The notes beneath the pieces were generated by a model. That model was not told the DNA's origin and made no database searches. It was given only the letters and a program-made list of their open reading frames with translations. From contig CAZEAP010000007.1 of assembly GCA_964510315.1 (NCBI GenBank), positions 54,948 through 118,947 on the forward strand: a stretch of DNA of 64,000 nucleotides. The letters are read 5' to 3'. The position numbers were made by a program, and so were the translations under genes. Origin of the DNA: CAZEAP01 sp964510315 (GTDB lineage Bacteria > Planctomycetota > Brocadiia > SM23-32). Positions within the stretch are counted from its first letter, which is position 1. Every line of letters starts with the position of its first letter. Shown one piece after another: positions 8,154 to 15,918 of this stretch.

Positions 8154-9815
8154 ATGTCGATGACCGAGCAGAGAACAGTGGAGAGAACCGCGGTCGAACA
8201 GGAGATCAAGGGCCTGATCGAACGGGGTAAGGAAAGGGGGTACCTTACCTACGAGGAGCTGAACGAATTCCTCCCCGACGACCTGGTAAGCCCCGAGTAC
8301 ATCGATGAGATCCTGCTGACCCTGGACGAGAAGGGCATAGAGCTTATCGACGAGAAAAAACTCGAGGAGGAAGAACTCTTCGAGGAGGAGGAAGAAGAGG
8401 AAAAGAAGGCCACCGTCGCCACCACCGAGAAGATAGACGACCCGGTCCGGATGTACCTCACCCAGATGGGCGAGATCCCTCTGCTGAAACGCGAGGAGGA
8501 GATCGCCCTGGCCAAACGCATCGAGGTCAGCCGGGAAGGGTTCCGCAAGAAAGTCCTGCGCTTCACCCCCTGCATCGAGCGCTGCGTGGAAGTGCTCCAG
8601 GACGTGGACGACGGCAATCTGCCGTTCGACCGGACCCTCAACGTCAGCGCCCTGAAGAACATGGAGAAGGACGAGATGGCCGCCAGGGTGCCGGAGAACC
8701 TGGAGACCATCCGGAAGCTGCTGGAGAGAAACCGCGAGGACTGGAAGGACTTCCGCGAGGAAGACGCCGACCGGAAGCAGCAGGTCGAGATACTGCAGAA
8801 CCTCGCCCACCGCGCCCGCAAGTGCATGATCCTCATGGAGGAACTCCACCTCCGCATCAAGCGCATCCAGCCACTGCTGGACATCGTGAACGGTCTGCAG
8901 GACCGGATGCAGACAATCCAAGAGGACCTGGCGACGATCCGGGAAAAGGGGGGTAGCACAGCCAAGGAGCGGGGCCTGGAGGCGGAGCTGCGACATCTGG
9001 AAGACCGCATCTGTTGTCCGTTCCCCCTGTTCCTGCGCCGTGTGGAGAGTACCCGCCTCGTGCACGAGGAGTACGAGAGGGCCAAGATCGAACTGGCCGG
9101 CGGCAACCTGCGACTCGTGGTCAGCATTGCCAAAAAGTACCGCAACCGCGGCCTCAGCTTCCTGGACCTCATCCAGGAGGGCAACACCGGCCTGATGCGG
9201 GCGGTGGACAAGTACGAATACCGCCGAGGCTACAAGTTCTCCACCTATGCCACCTGGTGGATACGCCAGGCCATAACGCGGGCCATAGCGGACCAGGCGC
9301 GGACCATCCGCATCCCCGTGCACATGATCGAGACCATGAGCAACATCCGCAACGTGGTCAAGAAGCTGGTCCAGAAGAAGGGCCGGGAACCCACGCTGGA
9401 GGAGATCGGTGAAGAGACCGACCTCAGCATAGAGGAGGTGCGCCGTGTGCTGGAGATCTCCAAGCGGCCCATCAGCCTGGACCGACCCATCGGGGACAGC
9501 GAGGACAGCTTCTTCGGCGACTTCATCGAGGACGAAACCGCCGACAGCCCCATCTCGATGGCCGCACGGGAGATGCTGAAAGACCGCATCGAGGAGGTGC
9601 TCGATACGCTGACCTACCGGGAGCGTGAGATCATCAAGCTGCGCTACGGGCTGGGCGACGGCTACACCTACACCCTCGAGGAGGTGGGGCGCATCTTCAA
9701 CGTCACCCGCGAGCGGGTCCGCCAGATCGAGGCCAAAGCCGTCCGTAAACTCCAGCACCCCGTGCGCAGCCGGCAACTGGAAGGATTCATTGACAGCCTG
9801 CCCAGCAATTCGTAG
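8154..9815 (+). CDS. rpoD: RNA polymerase primary sigma factor
   Basis: 553 residues. Region 1.1-like N-terminus with a long acidic run near residues 65-85; region 1.2 begins at DPVRMYLTQMG; a non-conserved insertion of coiled-coil type follows. Region 2 is complete (FLDLIQEGNTGLMRAVDKYEYRRGYKFSTYATWWIRQAI), then regions 3 and 4, with the -35-reading helix-turn-helix YTLEEVGRIFNVTRERVRQIEAKA near the C-terminus. This is the housekeeping group 1 sigma factor, and its -10/-35 preference agrees with the TTGACA/TATAAT-like promoters seen across this window. ATG at 8154 has the Shine-Dalgarno AGGAG. Transcription ends at the hairpin at 9928-9962. Confidence 0.95.
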   Translation: MSMTEQRTVERTAVEQEIKGLIERGKERGYLTYEELNEFLPDDLVSPEYIDEILLTLDEKGIELIDEKKLEEEELFEEEEEEEKKATVATTEKIDDPVRMYLTQMGEIPLLKREEEIALAKRIEVSREGFRKKVLRFTPCIERCVEVLQDVDDGNLPFDRTLNVSALKNMEKDEMAARVPENLETIRKLLERNREDWKDFREEDADRKQQVEILQNLAHRARKCMILMEELHLRIKRIQPLLDIVNGLQDRMQTIQEDLATIREKGGSTAKERGLEAELRHLEDRICCPFPLFLRRVESTRLVHEEYERAKIELAGGNLRLVVSIAKKYRNRGLSFLDLIQEGNTGLMRAVDKYEYRRGYKFSTYATWWIRQAITRAIADQARTIRIPVHMIETMSNIRNVVKKLVQKKGREPTLEEIGEETDLSIEEVRRVLEISKRPISLDRPIGDSEDSFFGDFIEDETADSPISMAAREMLKDRIEEVLDTLTYREREIIKLRYGLGDGYTYTLEEVGRIFNVTRERVRQIEAKAVRKLQHPVRSRQLEGFIDSLPSNS

Positions 9816-9927
9816 ACTATCCGCTTCCGTTTGGGAGGAGGACGCCTTTCGCGCCATGCGCGCAGCCAGCCCAATCCGCCGAACGCCGCCCCCGGCCCAC
9901 GCTGAGCCGCTGCGGCCCGCCAACCGC

Positions 9928-9962
9928 AAGGCCCGATCTCGAGAGAGTTCGGGCCTTTTTTG
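9928..9962 (+). terminator. Intrinsic terminator of the dnaG-rpoD operon
   Basis: A perfect 9-bp stem, AAGGCCCGA (9928-9936) with TCGGGCCTT (9949-9957), has a 12-base loop and runs into a seven-T tract. It lies 113 bases after the rpoD stop and 27 bases before the next gene on the same strand. Confidence 0.85.
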
Positions 9963-9988
9963 TTCCCCCGCCCGCCGGGAGGCCCGCC

Positions 9989-10708
9989 GTGAGAGACACC
10001 CTTGAGAACATACGACGCCTCCAGGAGATGAATCAGCGGCTGGACACCCTGCGCCGCGACAAGGAAAGCCTCTCCACCGACGTGGAGAACCAGGAGCAAC
10101 TGCTGGAGCAGAAGAAACAGAAGATGGAGGAGGTCCACCAGCGACGCCTGGAACTCACAAAAAAGGCGGATTCAGCCCAACTGCAGATCGAAGAGGCCGA
10201 GAAGCAAACCGAAGAGCTGCGCGTCCAACTCAACGTCATACGCAACCAGAGGGAATACGACGCCATCCAGCACTCCATCCTCAGCCGGCAGGCCGACATT
10301 CAGAGGTGGGAAGACCAGGCCCTCCAGGCGCTGCAGAGCGTTGACGAACTCTCGGAGCGGGAGGAAGAGCTGGAGAAAGAAATCGAACAGGCCGCGCGGG
10401 AACTGGAGGAGACCCGGGACCGGGTGAACCGCCAGAGGCAGGAATACCAGGCGCAGATCGACGAGCTGACCGATGAGCGCACCCGCATAAGAGAGGAAGT
10501 CAACCCCGACGTGCTGAAGGCCTACGACCGGCTGGCCGCCAGCCACCCCTACAGCGCACTGGCCGAGGTCCGGAACCGCATCTGCCAGGGCTGCCACACC
10601 CAGATCACCAAGCAGACCCAGAACCTCCTGCTGCGCGGCCATAAGCTGGTTTACTGCCATAGCTGCGGCCGCTTGCTCATGCTGGCCGAGCGGCGGGAGA
10701 CAGCCTGA
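9989..10708 (+). CDS. C4-type zinc ribbon protein with long coiled coil (DUF164 type)
   Basis: 239 residues. The first roughly 190 residues are almost all charged heptad-like helix (a long coiled coil rich in Glu, Gln and Arg). The C-terminus has a zinc ribbon, CQGC near residues 205-208 and CHSC near residues 224-227. This is the domain order of the DUF164/CT398 family, found widely in bacteria and implicated in interactions with flagellar, secretion or nucleic-acid machinery; its exact role is not settled. The start is GTG at 9989 with a strong Shine-Dalgarno (GGGAGG, 6 bases away). It sits alone after the rpoD terminator and converges on the YprB-like gene. Confidence 0.8.
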   Translation: MRDTLENIRRLQEMNQRLDTLRRDKESLSTDVENQEQLLEQKKQKMEEVHQRRLELTKKADSAQLQIEEAEKQTEELRVQLNVIRNQREYDAIQHSILSRQADIQRWEDQALQALQSVDELSEREEELEKEIEQAARELEETRDRVNRQRQEYQAQIDELTDERTRIREEVNPDVLKAYDRLAASHPYSALAEVRNRICQGCHTQITKQTQNLLLRGHKLVYCHSCGRLLMLAERRETA

Positions 10709-10727
10709 GATTCTCCGGGGCCTCAGG
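10704..10727. terminator. Small hairpin shared by two convergent genes
   Basis: CCTGAG (10704-10709) pairs with CTCAGG (10722-10727). The stem includes the stop codons of the zinc-ribbon gene (+) and the YprB-like gene (-). There is no T-tract, so termination efficiency is doubtful. Confidence 0.3.
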
Positions 10728-11562
10728 AAAGACACTCCAGCAGGACTTCCGCCAGGGTCACCAGGTCGAGCACGTTGTGGCGGAGCACCGGCTCGATCAA
10801 TCGCCCGTCCCCGCTTTCCACGAACCGGTGGTAGATGCGCGGTATCTCGGCGCCGGGCACGTCCCCGTCCCTGCGCCGTCCGCAGAGGGCGCGCTCCAGC
10901 GTGGTCAGGCGGCAGTCGGGCAGCGCCCCCGACCACTTGCGGCGACACTCATACAGCACGTCCACGTGCCCCCGCAACCGGTCCGCTGGGAGTTCCACCC
11001 GCCACACCCCGGCCCGCCCGCAGAGAAGCGGCAGATCGTAGGACTTCCCGTTGAAGCTGACCAGGACGGCACCGGGCCGCAGGCCACCGGCGAATGCCTC
11101 CAGGATCGCCCCCTCTTCGGAGTAATCCTGGGCGAGTAGCTGCTGCACCTCCAGCCGGCCCTCCCGCAGACGCATGCAGCCGATGAGGAAGACGCCGGCG
11201 TTGCCCAGCCCCAGCGTCTCCAGGTCGAAGAACAACAGGTCCTCCGGCGCGGCCGGCCCCAGCGGATGGAAGTCGGCGTGCAGGGCACTCTTCGCACTCC
11301 GGCGGGTCATCGCTTCGATTCTGCCGGACAGCAGTCGGCCCGCCTCGGCAGCCCCCTCGGGGGCGCTCCACTGAAGCTGCCACGCCCCCTCCGAGATACG
11401 CCCGCTTTCCACGCCCGGCAGCGACTCGAGCAACTCTCTCAGGGGGGGGGGGGCGCCAGCCTCCGCGAAAGGGTGCCCACCGCGTCCATGAGGGCCGTCC
11501 CCGACGACCCGCTCCAGGCGGTCCCGGATCCGATCGCGCCATCTTTGGGAATTGCCCCTCAC
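10723..11562 (-). CDS. RNase H-like exonuclease domain protein (YprB-like)
   Basis: 279 residues. The start is GTG at 11562, chosen because it overlaps the stop of the upstream URO-D gene as GTGA. From about residue 120 the protein matches the YprB/DEDD exonuclease fold: LLFFDLETLGLG (first acidic pair D-x-E), VSFNGKSYDLPLL (third acidic motif region) and LRHNVLDLVTLAEVL (last Asp). Proteins of this family are predicted 3'-5' exonucleases; the natural substrate is unknown. The N-terminal 110 residues are less conserved. Near residue 37 the coding strand holds a run of 12 C (12 G on the plus strand), a slippage-prone tract that would frameshift the gene if it gained or lost a base. Confidence 0.75.
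   Translation of the reverse strand: MRGNSQRWRDRIRDRLERVVGDGPHGRGGHPFAEAGAPPPLRELLESLPGVESGRISEGAWQLQWSAPEGAAEAGRLLSGRIEAMTRRSAKSALHADFHPLGPAAPEDLLFFDLETLGLGNAGVFLIGCMRLREGRLEVQQLLAQDYSEEGAILEAFAGGLRPGAVLVSFNGKSYDLPLLCGRAGVWRVELPADRLRGHVDVLYECRRKWSGALPDCRLTTLERALCGRRRDGDVPGAEIPRIYHRFVESGDGRLIEPVLRHNVLDLVTLAEVLLECLS
11442..11453 (+). repeat. Homopolymer tract, 12 G
   Basis: Twelve consecutive G on the plus strand (12 C in the coding strand of the YprB-like gene). It is the longest homopolymer I noticed in the window. In the present frame it reads as Ala-Pro-Pro-Pro-Leu. Confidence 0.85.
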
Positions 11563-12617
11563 GTCGACACCTGCAGCCCGTAGCGGTAACTCTCGTCCAG
11601 GAACGCGTCGATATTCTCCAGGGTCGTCGGGGCGATGATGCCATTGCCCGCCGCGACGACCAGCCGACCTCGACCCGGCACGTAGAAGGTGTCCACCATG
11701 TGGCGGACGTGACGCCGCACGTCCTCGGGGTTGCCCTCCGGCATCACGTGCTGCACGTCCGCCCCGGCCCAGGCGGTCATGCGTCCCCGTATGCGCCGTG
11801 CCGACTCGGTCCAGTCCATGGCGCCGTACTGGAGGGGATGGAGGCAGTCCACGCCGATATCGACCATGTCTTCGAGGGCGTCGGTCAGGTCGCCGCAGGA
11901 GTGGAGCCAAAACTCCATGCCCCGTTCGTGAGCCGCCTCCGCCAGTTTTGCCAGTCGCGGCTTCAGGAACTCCCGAAACGGCCCCGGCCCCATCATCAAT
12001 CCGTTCTGATGCCCCAGATCGTTGCTGGAGGAGAAGGCGTCCGCTCCGGCCCGCGCGGCACCCTCCACCAACTGGAGGGCAAACTCCAGGAGGCCGTCAC
12101 AGAGACGCTGGAGTTCCTCGCCGTGCAGGTGAAAGTCCATCAGCACGTTCTGCATGCCCCGCAGCATCCAGAGGCGTTCGTAGAAGTAATTCCAGGCCCG
12201 CGCAATCACGTATCGGCCGTCGGCGCGCTCCACCGCCCGCCGCACCGGCTCGAACACCGCCGGATCGGTCGGCTCCGGCAGCCCCTCCAGGAAGTCGTCC
12301 AACTCCGACCAGTCGGAGATGACGCTGGCGCCCGAATCGCGTCCCACGCGGGCGGACTCGGAAGGTTTATCCTTGAAAGCCCACCGGTAGTTCTCCGGCA
12401 TCCCCTCCGGCGCCTCCCAGGCGCCCGGCTGCCGGATGTCTCCCCAGACCACATCGTCCGGATAGCGCTGGAACACCTCTTCCAGCGCATCCCCGTGGTA
12501 TTCGCGCAGTCCCTCTCCGGGCCATTTGTGCATGGCGAGGGGCGGTCGGCACGCGGCCCGACCGCGAACCGAATCGGCCACTTGTTCGCGGCTCAGGGGG
12601 GCGTACTTCGGATGCAC
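11559..12617 (-). CDS. Uroporphyrinogen decarboxylase (URO-D) family protein
   Basis: 352 residues from GTG at 12617, preferred over the upstream in-frame GTG at 12662 because GGAGGG lies 7 bases before it. The URO-D/corrinoid methyltransferase barrel is indicated by SSSNDLGHQNGLMMGPGPFREFLKPRL near residues 185-210 and the late motif FWLHSCGDLTDALEDMVDIGVDCLHPLQ. In this branch the proteins are usually not heme enzymes but methyltransferase-like proteins of unknown substrate. No heme or corrinoid gene is nearby. It is the first gene of a short unit with the YprB-like gene, behind a promoter at 12693-12721. A second URO-D paralogue is at 47885-48952. Confidence 0.8.
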   Translation of the reverse strand: MHPKYAPLSREQVADSVRGRAACRPPLAMHKWPGEGLREYHGDALEEVFQRYPDDVVWGDIRQPGAWEAPEGMPENYRWAFKDKPSESARVGRDSGASVISDWSELDDFLEGLPEPTDPAVFEPVRRAVERADGRYVIARAWNYFYERLWMLRGMQNVLMDFHLHGEELQRLCDGLLEFALQLVEGAARAGADAFSSSNDLGHQNGLMMGPGPFREFLKPRLAKLAEAAHERGMEFWLHSCGDLTDALEDMVDIGVDCLHPLQYGAMDWTESARRIRGRMTAWAGADVQHVMPEGNPEDVRRHVRHMVDTFYVPGRGRLVVAAGNGIIAPTTLENIDAFLDESYRYGLQVST

Positions 12618-12692
12618 CTGCGGCCCTCCGCCGGGCGGGAAAGTCTCTGCCTCCGGTCGCACCTCCGGCTGGTGCGCCGGCGGCTATCTGGT

Positions 12693-12721
12693 ATGATACG
12701 GCCCCCTCGGGGCGCCTTCAA
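12693..12721 (-). promoter_or_regulatory. Promoter for the URO-D / YprB-like pair
   Basis: On the minus strand: TTGAAG (12721-12716), 17 bases, TATCAT (12698-12693). The predicted transcription start is near 12686, about 70 bases before the GTG at 12617. The -35 hexamer lies inside a perfect 10-bp palindrome (12709-12729). Confidence 0.6.
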
Positions 12722-12729
12722 GGCGCCCC
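12709..12729. repeat. Perfect palindrome over the -35 element
   Basis: GGGGCGCCTT, one base, AAGGCGCCCC. The palindrome covers the -35 hexamer of the minus-strand promoter, as an operator would. It could instead act as a hairpin downstream of the yggS gene, but no T-tract follows on either strand. Confidence 0.5.
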
Positions 12730-12867
12730 AACGGCAAAGCAGTTGCAAGCCACCGCAATCCCATATGTTACACTCGTTGCATTGGAAGGTTGGCTGCACT
12801 GGAGGCCGCGGGGGCGGTGCACCTGATGGCAGGCTCTCTTCGCGCAGACAAGCTTCCAGGCACTCCC

Positions 12868-13533
12868 TCAGTGGCGCGGGCCGAAGATGGCCGTCCCCAC
12901 CCGTACCATGTTGGCCCCCTCCTCGACGGCCACTTCGTAGGAGTTGGTCATGCCCATGGAGAGGACCTCCATTCGCAGATTGGGCGCCCCGATCTCCCCC
13001 AGTTCCTCGAACAGTTCCCTCATCCTCCGGAAGTACGGACGCGCCCCTTCGGGATCCTCCATGTAGGGCTCCATCGTCATCAGGCCGCGGATGCGGAGTT
13101 TCTCCAGCTCCGCCATCTGCCGCACCGCCCCGGGGGCATCCTCGGGCGGGAGCCCGAACTTGCTCTCCTCGCCCGCGATGTTGATCTCCACCAGCACGGG
13201 CACCGTATCGTCCGCCCGTTTGCTGACAGCCCGGGCAAGACGCAGCGAATCGATGCTCTGCAGCGCGTCGAACAGGGGAAGCGCCCGGTTGACCTTGTTG
13301 CGCTGGAGGTGGCCGATGAGGTGCCACTGCGCGCTGGAGGCCAGCTCCCCCAGTTCGGTGAAGTGCCGTTCGGCCTCCTGGACGTAGTTCTCGCCCACAA
13401 TGTCGGCGCCCGCCCGGACCACCTCGGCCAGGTCGCGGCCACGCCGGCCCTTGGCGGCCACCACGAGCTGGACTTCCGCAGGGAGGGATTCACGGATGCG
13501 GCGGAAGTTCTCGGCAGGGTCAGTGCGAGCCAT
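12868..13533 (-). CDS. YggS/PLPBP-family pyridoxal phosphate homeostasis protein
   Basis: About 221 residues from the ATG at 13533, which has GGAG seven bases upstream; a longer frame to 13581 would run into panD. The PLP lysine is in LVVAAKGR. Other family marks are GADIVGENYVQEAERH, WHLIGHLQRNKV, VPVLVEINIAGEESKFGL, LRIRGLMTMEP and the C-terminal SMGMTNSYEVAVEEGANMVRVGTAIFG. The family binds PLP in a single-domain barrel without known catalysis and keeps PLP and amino-acid pools balanced. It is the last gene of a thi4-panD-yggS operon, a grouping centred on B-vitamin and cofactor supply. Confidence 0.92.
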   Translation of the reverse strand: MARTDPAENFRRIRESLPAEVQLVVAAKGRRGRDLAEVVRAGADIVGENYVQEAERHFTELGELASSAQWHLIGHLQRNKVNRALPLFDALQSIDSLRLARAVSKRADDTVPVLVEINIAGEESKFGLPPEDAPGAVRQMAELEKLRIRGLMTMEPYMEDPEGARPYFRRMRELFEELGEIGAPNLRMEVLSMGMTNSYEVAVEEGANMVRVGTAIFGPRH

Positions 13534-13549
13534 CTGCGGCTCCGGCGGC

Positions 13550-13891
13550 TCAGAGGTAGCGGACAAAACGGTTGTCTTCATCGACGAGCACTTTCCTGGC
13601 CTCGATGGGCTCTTCGCCCAACTCGAAGCCCATGATGATCACCCGGTCGCCCTCGGCGATGCGAAGCGCCGCGGCTCCATTGGTGCAGACCGTGCCGGAG
13701 CAGCTTTCGGCCGGTATTACGTAGGTCTCCACCCGGGCTCCGTTGGTGCTGTCGGCCACCAGCACCTTCTCTCCTTCCACCAGACCGGCCTTCTCGATCA
13801 GGTCACGGTCGATGGTGATGCTGCCCACGTAGTCCACCCGGGCCTCGGTGACGGTGGCGTTGTGGATCTTGGAGCGCAGCAGCCAGCGCAT
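13550..13891 (-). CDS. panD: Aspartate 1-decarboxylase precursor
   Basis: 113 residues, normal for the self-cleaving pyruvoyl enzyme PanD, which makes beta-alanine for pantothenate and coenzyme A. The processing site Gly23-Ser24 is in VDYVGSITID; after cleavage Ser24 becomes the pyruvoyl group. The conserved substrate-binding region TNGARVETYVIP and the GTVCTNGAAA segment are intact. It starts 3 bases after the thi4 stop with the Shine-Dalgarno GGAGGG inside the end of thi4, so the two are translationally linked. panB and panC are not in the window. Confidence 0.95.
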   Translation of the reverse strand: MRWLLRSKIHNATVTEARVDYVGSITIDRDLIEKAGLVEGEKVLVADSTNGARVETYVIPAESCSGTVCTNGAAALRIAEGDRVIIMGFELGEEPIEARKVLVDEDNRFVRYL

Positions 13892-13894
13892 CGG

Positions 13895-14650
13895 TCATCC
13901 CTCCGCGAGTGCTTCGCCGATCAGCCGGGCGGCCTTGCGTCCGCTCTTCAGCATGCCCCCGAATATGGGACCCATCCGAGGCAGGCCGTAGGCCGCGCAG
14001 ACGGACATACCCGCCAGGTAGAGGCCGGGGTAGATATCCCCGGTCTTCCGCACGACGCCTTCCTCCGCGGTCTCCACGTCCATGAATCCCTCGCCGATGC
14101 CCTCGGGATGGAAGTCGGTCAGCCGCCGGCGCAGCATCTCAATCAGCTCCGCCGCGTGTCCCGTGGCGTCCAGCACGGCCCGGGCGCCCATACAAACCGG
14201 GTCCACGTGAAGGCCGGCCATCAGGATGGGCGTGGCGTTGATGACCACCCCGATTACCGCGTCGTCCTTGACGACGACGTCCTCGGCCTCGGTGAGGTTG
14301 AAGATGCGCGCCCCGGCCCTCTCGGCCGCGCAGGTCAGGGCGGCCGCCAGTTCCACGGCCCCGGCCGTGTAGAGGCCGTCGGTCTCTTCGCAGGCGACTC
14401 CGATCTCCTCGAGGATGTCGGGCTCCTCGACCACGATGATGTTCTTGCCGACGCCGCCGCCCCAGATGCCGCCGCCCGTGGAAAGCCGCTTCTCCACGAC
14501 GGTGGTCTTCCAGCCGTCTTCGGCCAGGTAGTAGGCCGCGGCCAATCCCGCGGGGCCGGCCCCGACCACAACGACGTCGCTCTCCAGGGCGTCGAGGAAT
14601 CTCTCGGTGTAAGTCTCTACGATAGCCCTGGTTATCTCAATTTCTTTCAT
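13895..14650 (-). CDS. thi4: Thiamine thiazole synthase, THI4 family
   Basis: 251 residues. An FAD/NAD-type dinucleotide fold begins at VVVVGAGPAGLAAAYYLAEDG (residues 26-46), then the glycine-rich GGGIWGGGVG segment. The residue that donates sulfur in the yeast suicide enzyme (Cys205) is here His148 in LHVDPVC, the form found in archaeal and some bacterial THI4 proteins that use free sulfide and turn over repeatedly. The C-terminus has the usual GLYLAGMSVCAAYGLPRMGPIFGGML. Product: the ADP-thiazole precursor of thiamine. First gene of the operon, behind a near-consensus promoter; no TPP riboswitch was recognised in the roughly 66-base leader. Confidence 0.93.
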   Translation of the reverse strand: MKEIEITRAIVETYTERFLDALESDVVVVGAGPAGLAAAYYLAEDGWKTTVVEKRLSTGGGIWGGGVGKNIIVVEEPDILEEIGVACEETDGLYTAGAVELAAALTCAAERAGARIFNLTEAEDVVVKDDAVIGVVINATPILMAGLHVDPVCMGARAVLDATGHAAELIEMLRRRLTDFHPEGIGEGFMDVETAEEGVVRKTGDIYPGLYLAGMSVCAAYGLPRMGPIFGGMLKSGRKAARLIGEALAEG

Positions 14651-14722
14651 GGTCTACAGGACTCCGGGAGGAGCAATGGGGGAAAGACCGGTCGCACGAA
14701 ACACGCGACAGCCCAACCTTTC

Positions 14723-14751
14723 ACTATAGAGGCGGCCTCTTGTGCTGTCAA
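14723..14751 (-). promoter_or_regulatory. Strong sigma-70 promoter of the thi4-panD-yggS operon
   Basis: On the minus strand: TTGACA (14751-14746), 17 bases, TATAGT (14728-14723). It is one of the best consensus matches in the window. The predicted start is near 14716, leaving a leader of about 66 bases to the ATG at 14650. Confidence 0.8.
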
Positions 14752-15031
14752 CGATATGCACGGATGGACGCGGCACGAGGATGGCGTCGGTAAAGGGAAG
14801 AAATGCGGCAATCACAGGCGCTCAAACCCCCGGAAACCGCTGGCGCCGGGGCGATTTTGGAGACAACCGCTCAGCCCGACAGGCGCTCTGGGCCCCCAAT
14901 ACGGGGCTCTGGCGGTCACAGCTTGCTTTGGGCGGGCGCTTTGGGCCAGAATCTCAACGGTTGGGATAGTGCGCCTGTTCGCAGAGCCTAACGCCGCAGC
15001 GGCCACGACCTCGGGCCAGGGAGGCGAACCC

Positions 15032-15853
15032 GTGGAATACGTCGCGCTCTTCGTGTGGCTGTGCTTCTGTCTGCTGATGGGCTGCCTGATCCACTCGGTA
15101 ATGGCCGGAGCCCTCAGCTACCGGCCAGTCCAACTGGTGGCCGCCCCCGGGATGGTGGTCCGCAAGTTCAGTCAGAGCCTGACTGCTCTGCTCTGCGGCG
15201 GTACGGTCACGCGGGTGAGCATCTACGAGCTTTCTTCCCGCGACATCGACTTCCGCGCGGAGGGAGTGGCGTCGGTGGCCCGGGCGCTCGTCCCCGTGGC
15301 CCCTCTGCTGACCTGCGCCTCCCTCATGCTGGTGTTGAACGTCATCTTCGGCTCCCCCCTGCGGCTGGATTACAGCCCACCGGCTCTGGAGTCCCTGGAC
15401 AGCGGAGGGCTGCGGGGCTTCTTCCTGGGCACCTGGGCGCTTATGCGGGACGTAGTGCACCAGGGCGCCGGCGCGGACTGGCAAAGCTGGCGGCTGTACA
15501 TTCTGTATGGACTCGTGTTCAGCCTGGCCCTCGGGGCCGGCCCGTCGGTGGAGGAACTGAAACGGTCCCTGTTGGGTGCCGGCCTTATCGCCGGTGCGCT
15601 CGCATTGTTGTCCTCCATCGTCGTCAGGCCGGGAGCCCTCGGCCCCCTGAGCGTGCCGGCCTGGTTCGCCATCGCCAGGCAATCCCTCCTGGGGGTTTCG
15701 GCCGCCGCATTCGCAATGATGTTCTACGGCATGCTGGCGGCCATCGGGGCGGGTATCTGCGTGCGAGCCTACGAGCTGTTCTCCAAGGGCGAGCGCCCGG
15801 ACACGAAGACCTCCAGGTTGACCTCCTCGGGAAAGAAGAAACGCGCCGCCTGA
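15032..15853 (+). CDS. Integral membrane protein, M50-peptidase-like fold with lost metal motif (hypothesis)
   Basis: 273 residues from GTG at 15032, chosen for the Shine-Dalgarno GGGAGG 8 bases upstream and because the longer open frame upstream lacks coding character and crosses other genes. Five or six hydrophobic segments are visible. Residues 36-63 (LVAAPGMVV, RKFSQ, SLTALLCGGTVTRV) look like the first helix of membrane metalloproteases of the M50 type, where HExxH would be expected at residues 44-48; here the five residues are R-K-F-S-Q. If the alignment is right, this is a catalytically dead relative. The C-terminus is a short charged tail (KTSRLTSSGKKKRAA). Function unknown; it converges on the aldolase gene. 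Confidence 0.65.
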   Translation: MEYVALFVWLCFCLLMGCLIHSVMAGALSYRPVQLVAAPGMVVRKFSQSLTALLCGGTVTRVSIYELSSRDIDFRAEGVASVARALVPVAPLLTCASLMLVLNVIFGSPLRLDYSPPALESLDSGGLRGFFLGTWALMRDVVHQGAGADWQSWRLYILYGLVFSLALGAGPSVEELKRSLLGAGLIAGALALLSSIVVRPGALGPLSVPAWFAIARQSLLGVSAAAFAMMFYGMLAAIGAGICVRAYELFSKGERPDTKTSRLTSSGKKKRAA

Positions 15854-15881
15854 GCCCCTCCCCTTGACCCTTCCGACCCTT

Positions 15882-15918
15882 GCCGTAATCTCCGTTTATC
15901 TGCGTTCATCCGCGGTTC
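15882..15918. repeat. Fragment of an ATCTGCGTTCATCCGCGG-type dispersed repeat
   Basis: The stretch reads tctccgtttatctgcgttcatccgcggttc in outline. From memory, near-identical ATCTGCGTTCATCTGCGG sequences are scattered in many unrelated bacterial genomes. It lies between two convergent genes and supplies the stop codon and last residues of the aldolase gene. Confidence 0.45.

Noticed and set aside
13400..15031. Long upstream extension of the membrane protein frame
   Set aside because: It crosses panD and thi4 on the other strand and lacks coding character; a proper ribosome binding site is at 15020-15025 before GTG 15032.
14651..15031. Search for a TPP riboswitch or tRNA between thi4 and the membrane protein gene
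   Set aside because: No CUGAGA-type thi-box core and no tRNA-like T-loop (GTTCRANNC) in a plausible context were found.
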